From positions 1 to 13,182 of the forward strand of contig CAZNOT010000014.1 in NCBI GenBank assembly GCA_964574865.1: a stretch of DNA of 13,182 nt. The letters run 5' to 3'. The position numbers were made by a program, and so were the translations under genes. This document shows, one piece after another, positions 1-6,099 of the stretch. This DNA comes from DATDYW01 sp964574865. Lineage in GTDB: Bacteria > Patescibacteriota > Minisyncoccia > Phycocordibacterales > JAACPR01. Under the pieces are notes generated by a model that did not search any database, was not told where the DNA came from, and saw nothing but the letters and a program-made list of their open reading frames with translations. The first letter of the stretch is position 1; the number at the start of each line of letters is the position of its first letter.

Positions 1-3
1 CAC

Positions 4-45
4 AAAACAGCCCGCCCGCGCCAACCGGCGCGGGCGGGCTGTTTT
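4..45. terminator. Perfect 19-bp hairpin, probable terminator
   Basis: The arms at 4-22 and 27-45 are exact reverse complements around an AACC loop. The stem is GC-rich and ends in A4/T4, so it could terminate transcription in either direction. It most likely ends a gene lying to the left of the window, back to back with the next hairpin. Confidence 0.75.
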
Positions 46-54
46 GGAGACCCA

Positions 55-93
55 AAAATCAAAACTCGGTTTTTAAAACCGAGTTTTGATTTT
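55..93 (-). terminator. Intrinsic terminator of the ion-channel gene
   Basis: A perfect 18-bp stem (55-72 with 76-93) begins 5 nt past the channel stop codon at 98-100. Read on the minus strand it ends in a run of T. It is AT-rich at the base and contains CTCGG/CCGAG at its centre. Confidence 0.8.
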
Positions 94-97
94 CTGC

Positions 98-820
98 CTA
101 ACGCCGCCGGCGGTCGAGAAGCGTCTGCTGCACGACGCCGGCGACCACGTTCACGAGGAAGCCGAACAGCACGAAGCCGACGAAGCGCGTCGCGATGGCG
201 ATGGCCTTGCCGCCGGGGGTCACCACGACCTCGGGCACGAGGCCGCCGCCCAGAATCTCGGAGGTCGCCCAGAGTGCGCCGGAGAAGGCGCCCGTGAACG
301 TCTGCGGCTCGACGATGAATACGACGGTGCCGATGATCACGACCGACGAGAAAAGCGTCGCGAGGTACACGCGCACGTTCTGGCTCACCAGGCGCGCGTC
401 GGTGTCGTCGATGTTCACCTTCGCCGTCTGCTCGATGCGGGCCACTTTGGCGATGCGGGCGAGGCGGATGAAACGGATGACGCGGAGCGCGCGGGCCGTC
501 TTGAGGAAGGTGAGGTTGGTGAAGGCGAAGAACGAGGGCAGGAACGAGAGCAGGTCGACGAGGCCGTAGACGCTCTTCGCGTAGCGGAGCGGGCGCTCGG
601 CGCTCCAGAGGCGCATGAGGTACTCGGCGGCGAAGAGCGCGGCGAGCGCCATCTCGAGCTGCGGCAGCCACGGGAACTTCTCCCGGCCCCACGGCTCGGT
701 CTCGAGCACGACGACCATGACGGCGACGACCGTGACCGCCAGCCCCGAAATGTTGAACAGCCGGAAGTTGGGGTAGGAGGGGTCTTCGAAGGCGCGGCGG
801 ATGCGGGTGCGGAGGGACAT
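98..820 (-). CDS. Voltage-sensor-type ion channel protein, non-canonical pore filter
   Basis: This is a 240-aa six-helix membrane protein of the voltage-gated cation channel family (ion transport fold). Approximate helices: S1 23-40, S2 53-71, S3 84-101, S4 104-128, S5 150-170, pore loop 179-204, S6 205-231. S4 is a textbook sensor: K107, R110, R113, R116, R119, R122, K125 and R128 fall at every third residue. Acidic partners E66 (S2) and D89 (S3) are present. The pore loop keeps the ALW entry, but the K+ signature TVGYGD is replaced by ILGGGLVPE (189-197), so K+ selectivity cannot be assumed. I chose the ATG at 820 because a TACAAT box lies 7 nt upstream; the upstream GTG at 853 would place the promoter inside the gene. 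The gene is monocistronic with its own terminator. The fold is fairly sure; the ion specificity is unknown. Confidence 0.85.
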   Translation of the reverse strand: MSLRTRIRRAFEDPSYPNFRLFNISGLAVTVVAVMVVVLETEPWGREKFPWLPQLEMALAALFAAEYLMRLWSAERPLRYAKSVYGLVDLLSFLPSFFAFTNLTFLKTARALRVIRFIRLARIAKVARIEQTAKVNIDDTDARLVSQNVRVYLATLFSSVVIIGTVVFIVEPQTFTGAFSGALWATSEILGGGLVPEVVVTPGGKAIAIATRFVGFVLFGFLVNVVAGVVQQTLLDRRRR

Positions 821-827
821 TGCGGGA

Positions 828-833
828 ATTGTA
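828..833 (-). promoter_or_regulatory. -10 box of the channel gene (leaderless)
   Basis: TACAAT on the minus strand ends 7 nt before the ATG at 820, so transcription should begin at or next to the start codon. There is no convincing -35. The ten bases GCGCTACAAT are identical to those in front of ftsA. Confidence 0.6.
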
Positions 834-865
834 GCGCGGTCCGGGCAAAGCACTGACCGCGCTAC
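831..865. repeat. 11-bp inverted repeat overlapping the channel promoter
   Basis: The arms GTAGCGCGGTC (831-841) and GACCGCGCTAC (855-865) are perfect complements separated by 13 nt. The left arm overlaps the -10 box, as an operator would. It is too far upstream to be in a leaderless transcript, so a DNA-level role is more likely than an RNA hairpin. Confidence 0.5.
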
Positions 866-897
866 GTGGAAAAGGTGTACGGCCGGACAGCGTGCCT

Positions 898-945
898 CTA
901 GAGCCGAGGTTCAAAAAATGAACCGTGATTTTGGGCGTGCTCTAG
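898..945 (-). terminator. Two-tier inverted repeat at the 3' end of the trxB-like gene
   Basis: The outer arms CTAGAGC (898-904) and GCTCTAG (939-945) enclose an inner stem GGTTCA/TGAACC (908-913, 919-924). The outer arm includes the stop codon of the flavoprotein gene. No T-run follows on the minus strand, so this may be a 3' stabilising structure or a weak terminator. Confidence 0.4.
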
Positions 946-1862
946 CGTGACTTGATCCAGAGGTAGGCGTCCTCGAGCGCCTTCACGGCGTCGCCCGCGG
1001 CGATGTTGTTCTGGTGGTAGAGGCCGTCGGTGCAGTCGCCCGCGGCCCAGACGCCCTCGACGGAGGTGCGCTGCGTGCGCGGGTCGACCTTCACGCGGCC
1101 GAACTCGTCGCGCTCGACCAGGCCCGCCGCGACCTCGGTCGCGGGCAGCGCGCCGATTTCGACAAAGACGCCGGTCACGGGGAGGTCCTTCGCCTCGCCG
1201 GTCGCCACGTCCTTGTAGCGGAGGCCCGAGAGGAACTTCTCGCCGAGCACTTCGACCGGCTCGACGCCCTTGAGGAGGGTCATTTTGGGATCCTTGCTCA
1301 CCGCCTCGATCGTCACCGCGTCGGCGCGGAAATCGCCGCGCGACAGCAGCGTCACCGACTTGGCGTAGGCGAGGAGCTGCGCGGCGGTCTCGAAGCCGGC
1401 GTTGCCGCCACCCACGACCGCGACGTCTTGGCCCGCGAAGATGGGGCCGTCGCACGAGGCGCAGTAGGTGAGGCCCTTGTGCTCAAACTTATCGGCGCCG
1501 GGTACCTGGAGCTTGCGGCGCGCCGAGCCGGTCGCGACGATGACCGCCTTCGCCTCGGCGACCTTGCCGGAGCCGCAGGTCGCGCGGAAGCCACCGTCGA
1601 TCTTCTCGACCTTCGCCACCGTCTCACCCTTCCAAACCTCGACGGTGGGCGCGGCGTAGGCCATGAGGTGCGCCTCGAGCGACTTGGCGAGGTCCGCGCC
1701 GGAAATCGAAACGGTGCCGATCCAGTTCTCGATCGAGTCGGACACCGAGCTCTGGCTATTGAAGTCGCGCGCGATAAAAATAGTCTCGAGCTTCTTGCGC
1801 GACGCGTACACGCCGGCCGCGACCGCGGCCGGCCCGCCACCGACGATAATCAAATCTTTCAT
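942..1862 (-). CDS. Thioredoxin reductase / AhpF-like flavoprotein
   Basis: A 306-aa FAD- and NAD(P)H-dependent pyridine nucleotide-disulfide oxidoreductase of the low-molecular-weight TrxR/AhpF class, cytosolic. Visible motifs are the N-terminal FAD loop GGGPAA (8-13), the redox pair C134-A-S-C137, the nucleotide loop GGGNAG (151-156), and the second FAD motif AAGDCTD (273-279) followed by QNNIAAGDA. In the NADPH-specificity loop, E. coli TrxB has HRRDGFR while this protein has LSRGDFR (173-179). The stretch GVFVEIGALPAT (231-242) resembles AhpF more than TrxB. It may therefore reduce thioredoxin or another disulfide partner with either cofactor. ATG 1862 is the only start compatible with the FAD motif. 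It is probably transcribed alone: the ftsZ terminator lies upstream and its own promoter is at 1872-1900. The symbol is withheld because TrxB and AhpF-like cannot be separated by eye. Confidence 0.88.
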   Translation of the reverse strand: MKDLIIVGGGPAAVAAGVYASRKKLETIFIARDFNSQSSVSDSIENWIGTVSISGADLAKSLEAHLMAYAAPTVEVWKGETVAKVEKIDGGFRATCGSGKVAEAKAVIVATGSARRKLQVPGADKFEHKGLTYCASCDGPIFAGQDVAVVGGGNAGFETAAQLLAYAKSVTLLSRGDFRADAVTIEAVSKDPKMTLLKGVEPVEVLGEKFLSGLRYKDVATGEAKDLPVTGVFVEIGALPATEVAAGLVERDEFGRVKVDPRTQRTSVEGVWAAGDCTDGLYHQNNIAAGDAVKALEDAYLWIKSR

Positions 1863-1871
1863 AGTGGGGGA

Positions 1872-1900
1872 AGTTTAACAGGGTAAGGCAGAAGGCAGAA
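1872..1900 (-). promoter_or_regulatory. Promoter of the trxB-like gene
   Basis: Minus strand TTCTGC, 17-nt spacer, then TAAACT preceded by TGT (extended -10), ending 9 nt before the ATG. The -35-like hexamer lies inside the heptad repeat. The leader would be 0-3 nt. Confidence 0.45.
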
Positions 1901-1942
1901 GGAATCGGACGAAGGCAGAGGGCAGAAGGCGTAAGGCAGAAG
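1885..1942 (+). repeat. Degenerate heptanucleotide repeat (AAGGCAG)n
   Basis: Units in order: AAGGCAG, AAGGCAG, AAGGAAT, a 6-nt CGGACG interruption, AAGGCAG, AGGGCAG, AAGGCGT, AAGGCAG. One strand is almost purely purine. A related, more degenerate purine-rich stretch lies on the opposite strand at about 1980-2015 (GGACGAGGGC there versus GGACGAAGGC at 1907-1916). The ftsZ terminator is therefore flanked by two imperfectly inverted copies. The repeat fills the trxB-like promoter region. Confidence 0.7.
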
Positions 1943-1951
1943 TTTTGAACA

Positions 1952-1981
1952 GAAAAAAAGAAAGCGGGCGCTCGTGCGCCC
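1952..1981 (-). terminator. Intrinsic terminator after ftsZ
   Basis: The stem GGGCGC (1966-1971) / GCGCCC (1976-1981) has a TCGT loop. On the minus strand it is followed by GCTTTCTTTTTTTCTG. It lies about 37 nt past the ftsZ stop codon and closes the ftsA-ftsZ unit. Confidence 0.75.
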
Positions 1982-2018
1982 TCCTCCCTTGTGCCTTCCG
2001 CCCTCGTCCGTCTACCTC

Positions 2019-3176
2019 TTACTTCAGCTTGCTCCTTCGCAGGAAGGCCGGAACAGCGGACCACTCGTCGTCTTCGCCGCTCTCCGTGGCGACGTTGCCG
2101 GTTTCGGCTACGCGCGGCTCGGGCGCGGCGGCGGGCTGCACCGGGACGCTCTCGGGCTGCGGGACGCGGTTGACGATGCGGTTCGATGAGTCTCCCTCGC
2201 GGCGCGCCTGCGGGAGCTGGCCGTCGGGGAAGCCGGACGCGATGATCGTGATTTTGACCTCGCCCTTCTTGAGGTTCTCGTCGCGGATGGTGCCGAAGAT
2301 GATGCGGGCGTCCGGGTCCACGGACTCGGTGATGGTCTTGGCCGCGTCCTGGATCTCGTACATGCCGAGATCGTCGCCGCCGGCGATCGAGAAGAGCACG
2401 CCCTTCGCGCCGTTGATCGAGATGTCGAGGAGCGGGGACGAGATGGCGAGCTTGGCGGCCTCGGTCGCGCGGTTCTCGCCCGAGGCGACGCCGATACCCA
2501 TCAGCGCGGAGCCGGCGCCCTTCATGACCGACTTGATGTCGGCGAAGTCGATGTTGATGATGCCCGGGGTGGTGATGAGGTCTGAGATGCCCTCGACGGC
2601 GGATTTGAGCACGTCGTCGCACATGCCGAACGCGGATTTGGCGGTCGTCTCTTTCGAAATGTTCGCGAGCAGGCGGTCGTTCGGGATCACGATGATCGCG
2701 TCGACCTCGCGGCGGAGCGCCTCGAGCGCCTCCTCGGCAATCTTGCCGCGCTGGCGGCCCTCGAAGAAGAACGGTTTGGTGACGACCGCAACGGTGAGCG
2801 CGCCCGCCTCCCGCGCGATGCGTGCTACGACCGGCGCCGCGCCGGAGCCCGTGCCGCCGCCGAGGCCGCAGGCGATGAAGACCATCTCCGCGCCCTTGAG
2901 CGCCTCCTGCACCTCCTCTTTGGTTTCCTCGATTGCCTTGCGGCCGAGCTCGGGGTTCATGCCGGTGCCGAGGCCCTGCGTGAGGTTCTTGCCGATGTGA
3001 ATCTTTTTCTTGGCGAGAGAGTGGTGGAGGTCCTGGGCGTCCGTGTTGACCGCGACGAAATCAGCTCCTTTAACCTTGGAGTTGATCATGTGGTTCGTAG
3101 CGTTCTTGCCCGAACCGCCCACTCCGACGACGCGGATACGGGCGAACGTTTCAACTTCTGGCTTGATTTGCGGCAC
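2019..3176 (-). CDS. ftsZ: Cell division protein FtsZ
   Basis: A 385-aa tubulin-like GTPase that polymerises into the cytoplasmic Z ring. Seen: the N-terminal nucleotide loop GVGGSGKNA (18-26), the tubulin signature GGGTGSG (106-112), PNDRLL (165-170), and the T7 catalytic loop NIDFAD (208-213) with D210 and D213. A Pro/Ala/Glu-rich linker (about 330-368) follows. The C-terminal peptide VPAFLRR (375-381) is the docking motif for FtsA and other partners. Length is normal for the family. The start is GTG at 3176; AAAGGG about 8 nt upstream is one of the few Shine-Dalgarno-like sequences here, as expected for a second gene in an operon. It lies downstream of ftsA across an N gap and is followed by an intrinsic terminator. 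Confidence 0.98.
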   Translation of the reverse strand: MPQIKPEVETFARIRVVGVGGSGKNATNHMINSKVKGADFVAVNTDAQDLHHSLAKKKIHIGKNLTQGLGTGMNPELGRKAIEETKEEVQEALKGAEMVFIACGLGGGTGSGAAPVVARIAREAGALTVAVVTKPFFFEGRQRGKIAEEALEALRREVDAIIVIPNDRLLANISKETTAKSAFGMCDDVLKSAVEGISDLITTPGIINIDFADIKSVMKGAGSALMGIGVASGENRATEAAKLAISSPLLDISINGAKGVLFSIAGGDDLGMYEIQDAAKTITESVDPDARIIFGTIRDENLKKGEVKITIIASGFPDGQLPQARREGDSSNRIVNRVPQPESVPVQPAAAPEPRVAETGNVATESGEDDEWSAVPAFLRRSKLK

Positions 3177-3216
3177 GGAATTTCCCTTTAGAACGCCTGT
3201 AAACTAAAGCTGCGTG

Positions 3217-3316
3217 NNNNNNNNNNNNNNNNNNNNNNNNNNNNNNNNNNNNNNNNNNNNNNNNNNNNNNNNNNNNNNNNNNNNNNNNNNNNNNNNNNNN
3301 NNNNNNNNNNNNNNNN
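3217..3316. other. Assembly gap of 100 N
   Basis: An unbroken run of exactly 100 N, the conventional placeholder for a gap of unknown size. It hides the ftsA stop codon and part of the ftsA-ftsZ spacer, so the distance between the genes is not known. Only 40 known bases (3177-3216) separate it from ftsZ. They include a 6-bp inverted repeat, CTTTAG/CTAAAG (3186-3191, 3204-3209). Confidence 0.99.
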
Positions 3317-4512
3317 GGCAGGAACTGCCGGAGCGCCCCCGCGATGTTCCGGAACGTGCGCCTGACCGCCGCGACGAGCGGGTTTTTGCCGCGGACGGCG
3401 CCGTCGCTGTCCGCGGACAGGCCGAATGAGGCGAGGCCGTAGGCGACCGCCCAGGCGGATTCGGGGGTCGACTCGGCGCCGGCCGCGATCGGCGGCCGGC
3501 CGCCGCCCCAGGGAATTTCCGCGACGCGCGCTGGCAGGCGCAGGTGATCCTTCGCCAGTTCGGCGAGGTTCGGCACCGCGCTCCCGCCGCCGACGAAGAT
3601 GGCTCCGGCAGGCAGGAGGCCGCTGCGGCCGAGGCGGCGCAGGTGGCCGTCGAGTAGGTCGAGGATGTCGGTCGCGCGCGCGGCGACCGCCTCGTCAAGA
3701 GCCCGGCGCGACGTGGCCGAGAGCGCGCCCGCGTCGCGCTTGAGCGCCTCGGCTTCCTCGAGCGAGACGCGCAGCGCGAGCGCCACGTCGTTCGTGATGG
3801 ACGACGCGCCGACCGGGAACGCCTCTACGGAAATCGGCGAGCCGTCCTCGTAGACCGCGATGGTTGTGGTCTCGGCGCCGATGTTTACGAGCGCGCAGCC
3901 GGCGACGCGCTGCGGCGGGGCGACCGAGACGAGCGCGGCGGCGAACGGCGCGGCCATCGCGTCGGCGGCTTCGACCCCGGCGCCCTCGAGCGCCTCGATT
4001 GCGTCGTCGACGTGGCGCGCGACGCAGGTGACGAAAAGGCACTTTGACTCCAGGCGCACGCCCCTCATGCCGACGGGGTCGCCGAGCACCTTGCGCCCGT
4101 CGATGCGGTGCTCGAGCGGCAGCATGTGCACGACCTTGCGGTTCTGGGCCTGGGGCGGAGGAATCGCGCGCTCGGCTTCGTCGGCCGCGTGCTTGAGGTC
4201 GAGCTCGGTGATTTCGCCGTCGGCGCGCGAGACCATCGCCGCGCCGACGGCCGTCGCGGAGCCGAGGCCCGCGCCGCCGACACCGACGTAAGCACGGTCG
4301 ATGCGGCTGCCGAGCGCGCGCTCGGCGGCGCGGACGGCGCGGGCAATCGCGCGGGTGGCCTCGGCCACGTTCGTCACGAAGCCGTGGCGGGTGCCAGCGG
4401 ATTCGGCGCGCCCCACGGCGACGATTTTCGGCAGCTCGCCCCGCTCGCCGCGCTCGGCCACGACGACCTTCACCTCGCGGGTTCCGATATCGATGCCTAC
4501 GGCGCGACTCAT
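3317..4512 (-). CDS. ftsA: Cell division protein FtsA (3' end in assembly gap)
   Basis: An actin-fold ATPase that tethers FtsZ filaments to the membrane and recruits the divisome. About 399 residues are visible. Phosphate-1 is GIDIGTREVKVVV (6-18), phosphate-2 is VNIGAETTTIAVYEDG (209-224), and the adenosine motif is VGGGSAVPN (307-315). The SHS2/1C insertion lies at about 80-165. The last visible residues, RRTFRNIAGALRQFLP, look like the C-terminal amphipathic membrane-binding helix, so the protein probably ends within one or a few codons inside the N run. The start ATG at 4512 is set by the IDIGT motif and by a TACAAT box 6 nt upstream (leaderless). First gene of an ftsA-ftsZ operon. Confidence 0.95.
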
Positions 4513-4518
4513 GCGGCT

Positions 4519-4524
4519 ATTGTA
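4519..4524 (-). promoter_or_regulatory. -10 box of ftsA (leaderless)
   Basis: TACAAT ends 6 nt before the ftsA ATG; GCGCTACAAT is shared with the channel promoter. No clear -35 is seen. The T-rich tail of the preceding gene's terminator ends only about 30 nt upstream. Confidence 0.6.
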
Positions 4525-4555
4525 GCGCCCTTTGATTTATCGGCCTTTTCTATGC

Positions 4556-4588
4556 TGGGGAAAAGAAAAGCCCCTCGCGCGGAGGGGC
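4556..4588 (-). terminator. Intrinsic terminator of the coiled-coil gene
   Basis: The stem GCCCCTC (4570-4576) / GAGGGGC (4582-4588) is followed on the minus strand by CTTTTCTTTTCCCC. It starts 6 nt past the stop codon at 4595-4597, separating this unit from ftsA. Confidence 0.8.
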
Positions 4589-4594
4589 ATCGAA

Positions 4595-5326
4595 TTAGGC
4601 AGCGAGCGCGGCGGCCGGCAGCGCAATGCGCGTGCCTGCCGGCAGGCGGGCGGTCCCATGGAAGTAGAACATTTCCGCGCGCCCGTCGGAGACGGCGATA
4701 GAGCCTCCACGTTTTGCCCGGACCTGGCGCGGGCGCTTGCCCGGCCAGACCATGAAGCGACGCTCTCGGTTTCTGAGGCGCGTCAGCAGCACCGTGAAGG
4801 TGGCTCGCGATTCCTGGAGCGCGTCGGCGACGGCTCTCGGCAGGAAGCCGCGCATCTCGGCGATTTTCTTCACGGTAACCTCGTCAAAGTTTAGGCCGAG
4901 CGCAGCGGCGAAGGCTTCTTGAGCCGTGAGCGCCTGCCCGAACTCGAAGATGAGGACCGGGGTACCGGCAATCGTCTCCCGCTGAGGTTCGAGGAGCTCG
5001 GTCAGCTCCTCGCGGATCTCGGAGGCGACGACCATTGCCTGGCGCGCTTCGTTCTCGAGCCTGGCGGCCTCGGCGCGGAAAGCGGCGGCGGTTCCGGTGA
5101 GGGTCTCGATCAGGCTGCGCTGTCCTTCAAGTGAGCCGCTGGTCGTCGCCCTGGCCGCAGCGCTGCGGATGGTGCGGCGAACGGTGGCTACCGCTTTTCC
5201 GGTCGCCTGCTGGAGCTCGCGGAACGCGCCGGAGATTTTTTCTCGCGGAGACTGGCGGCCGGCTGCGCTCGATGGGCGGCGGGGCCGAAGACTGAGATGG
5301 TTTTTTCTTTTGTTGAGGAACGGCAT
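4595..5326 (-). CDS. Conserved-looking hypothetical protein with coiled coil
   Basis: 243 aa, family not recognised. It has a basic, disordered N-terminus (1-30) and a helical, Ala/Glu/Arg-rich region (about 30-115) likely to form a coiled coil. Then comes a mixed alpha/beta part with LIFEFGQALTAQEAFAAALGL (about 124-144), and a basic C-terminal half containing RFMVWPGKRPRQVRAKRGGS. No signal peptide or membrane helix is seen. Its stop codon is directly followed by a strong terminator, and it may be read through from rpsU-ybeY, since no terminator lies between. The start is uncertain: ATG 5333 and GTG 5345, in a different frame, sit behind a better ribosome-binding-like AAAGGTG. They open a 5127-5345 frame whose first 30 residues look protein-like. 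A frameshift near the homopolymers at about 5236-5241 or 5300-5312 is possible. Base composition resembles the neighbours. Confidence 0.7.
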   Translation of the reverse strand: MPFLNKRKNHLSLRPRRPSSAAGRQSPREKISGAFRELQQATGKAVATVRRTIRSAAARATTSGSLEGQRSLIETLTGTAAAFRAEAARLENEARQAMVVASEIREELTELLEPQRETIAGTPVLIFEFGQALTAQEAFAAALGLNFDEVTVKKIAEMRGFLPRAVADALQESRATFTVLLTRLRNRERRFMVWPGKRPRQVRAKRGGSIAVSDGRAEMFYFHGTARLPAGTRIALPAAALAA

Positions 5327-5382
5327 AGGTCATAACTTCTGACACCTTTAAGTCAGGAGGTCAATGCGCCCGCTTTGGGCGG

Positions 5383-5766
5383 CTAGCCGCGTAGCTCCTC
5401 GATCCAACGGTCTTCGATAGCCTCCATCTTTGGCCCGTGGTCCATGCCCTTGAGGTGCAGGCAGCCGTGGACGATAAGGAAAAGGGCTGCGGCGGCGCGA
5501 GACGGCAGCCCGAAGGCGCGGCGCTCGCGGTCCAGGAGGTCCTGGCAAATTAGGATCTCTCCCTCGGTTTTAGAAATCGGGAACGAGAGCACGTTCGGGG
5601 TGTAGGTCTTGCCGCGGGTGGCGATGTTGGCGGCCTTGGCGCGGGCGCGACCGACGAACGAGACCGAGAGCTCGTAGCGTTTCCCAAGAATCTCGTTGGC
5701 GATTTCCGAAACGCGAACCGCCCCGACCGGGGCGTTCCTCTTGGTGGTGGCCGTGATCTCAACCAC
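5383..5766 (-). CDS. ybeY: Endoribonuclease / rRNA maturation factor YbeY
   Basis: A 127-aa zinc-dependent UPF0054 protein used in 16S rRNA 3'-end processing and 70S quality control. The diagnostic motif HGCLHLKGMDH at 100-110 gives three zinc-ligand histidines, H100, H104 and H110. The family's TDVLSFP region appears as TPNVLSFP (56-63), and GDIxIC as GEILIC (69-74). It is shorter than the E. coli protein (about 155 aa) but complete. No ATG occurs in frame. GTG at 5766 is chosen because it begins MVEITATTKR, the usual position of the first YbeY strand, and falls 16 nt after the rpsU stop. Pairing with rpsU fits a ribosome-maturation unit. No Shine-Dalgarno is visible. Confidence 0.9.
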   Translation of the reverse strand: MVEITATTKRNAPVGAVRVSEIANEILGKRYELSVSFVGRARAKAANIATRGKTYTPNVLSFPISKTEGEILICQDLLDRERRAFGLPSRAAAALFLIVHGCLHLKGMDHGPKMEAIEDRWIEELRG

Positions 5767-5782
5767 GCGCTTTCGAATCGGG

Positions 5783-6040
5783 CTAGCGAGCCTGGCCGCC
5801 GCCGCGGCGCGGGGTGACCTTGATCTTGCCGAGCTTGACGAGCTTCTCGCGCTCCGCCTTGCGGACGAGGGAGCCGAGCTTCTTGGTGCGGTAGTGGTTG
5901 CGGGACTTGGTGCGCTCGAGGTAGCGCTCGCCCTTGAGGCGAACGACGACGCCCGACTCCTGCACGCGGCGCGAGAAGCGCTTGAGCACGCTCGCGTTCG
6001 ATTCGACTTTGCCCCGGAGGACCTCAACGTTTACAGCCAT
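5783..6040 (-). CDS. rpsU: Small ribosomal subunit protein bS21
   Basis: 85 aa and very basic. The core LKRFSRRVQESGVV (about 19-32) followed by Arg-rich RYLERTKSRNHYRTKK matches bS21, which helps place mRNA on the 30S near the anti-Shine-Dalgarno end. It is longer than the usual 60-70 aa because of a C-terminal tail ending KVTPRRGGGQAR. It starts at ATG 6040 and is co-transcribed with ybeY 16 nt downstream. Having bS21 in a genome with few Shine-Dalgarno sites is worth noting. Confidence 0.85.
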   Translation of the reverse strand: MAVNVEVLRGKVESNASVLKRFSRRVQESGVVVRLKGERYLERTKSRNHYRTKKLGSLVRKAEREKLVKLGKIKVTPRRGGGQAR

Positions 6041-6052
6041 ATGCGGGGGTGA

Positions 6053-6081
6053 AAGCTAGCATGGGTGCCGGGCGGGCGCAA
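6053..6081 (-). promoter_or_regulatory. Probable rpsU promoter
   Basis: Minus strand TTGCGC, 17 nt, then TAGCTT preceded by TGC (extended -10). The box ends 12 nt before the ATG, predicting a leader of about 5 nt. Confidence 0.4.
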
Positions 6082-6083
6082 AT

Positions 6084-6097
6084 GGTCGGGGCCGACC
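6084..6097 (-). terminator. Short hairpin after the HisRS-like gene
   Basis: GGTCGG/CCGACC with a 2-nt spacer (or 5 bp with a 4-nt loop) lies 2 nt past the stop at 6100-6102. Only ATTTG follows on the minus strand, so termination would be weak. Confidence 0.25.
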
Positions 6098-6099
6098 GG

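Noticed and set aside
98..820. Naming the channel a potassium channel
   Set aside because: The TVGYGD selectivity filter is absent.
821..853. GTG at 853 as start of the channel
   Set aside because: It lies upstream of the TACAAT box; the added residues have no family match.
86..856. 256-aa plus-strand open frame opposite the channel
   Set aside because: Low-complexity His/Asp/Glu/Arg-rich translation typical of the antisense frame of a GC-rich gene; the minus frame has clear channel motifs.
1014..1886. 290-aa plus-strand frame opposite the trxB-like gene
   Set aside because: Antisense shadow; the minus strand carries FAD, CASC and NAD motifs.
1945..3000. 351-aa plus-strand frame opposite ftsZ
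   Set aside because: Antisense shadow, Ser/Arg-rich, without promoter or family motif.
3151..3316. Apparent extension of ftsA through the N run toward ftsZ
   Set aside because: The residues are unknown; continuity in frame through an arbitrary 100-N gap means nothing.
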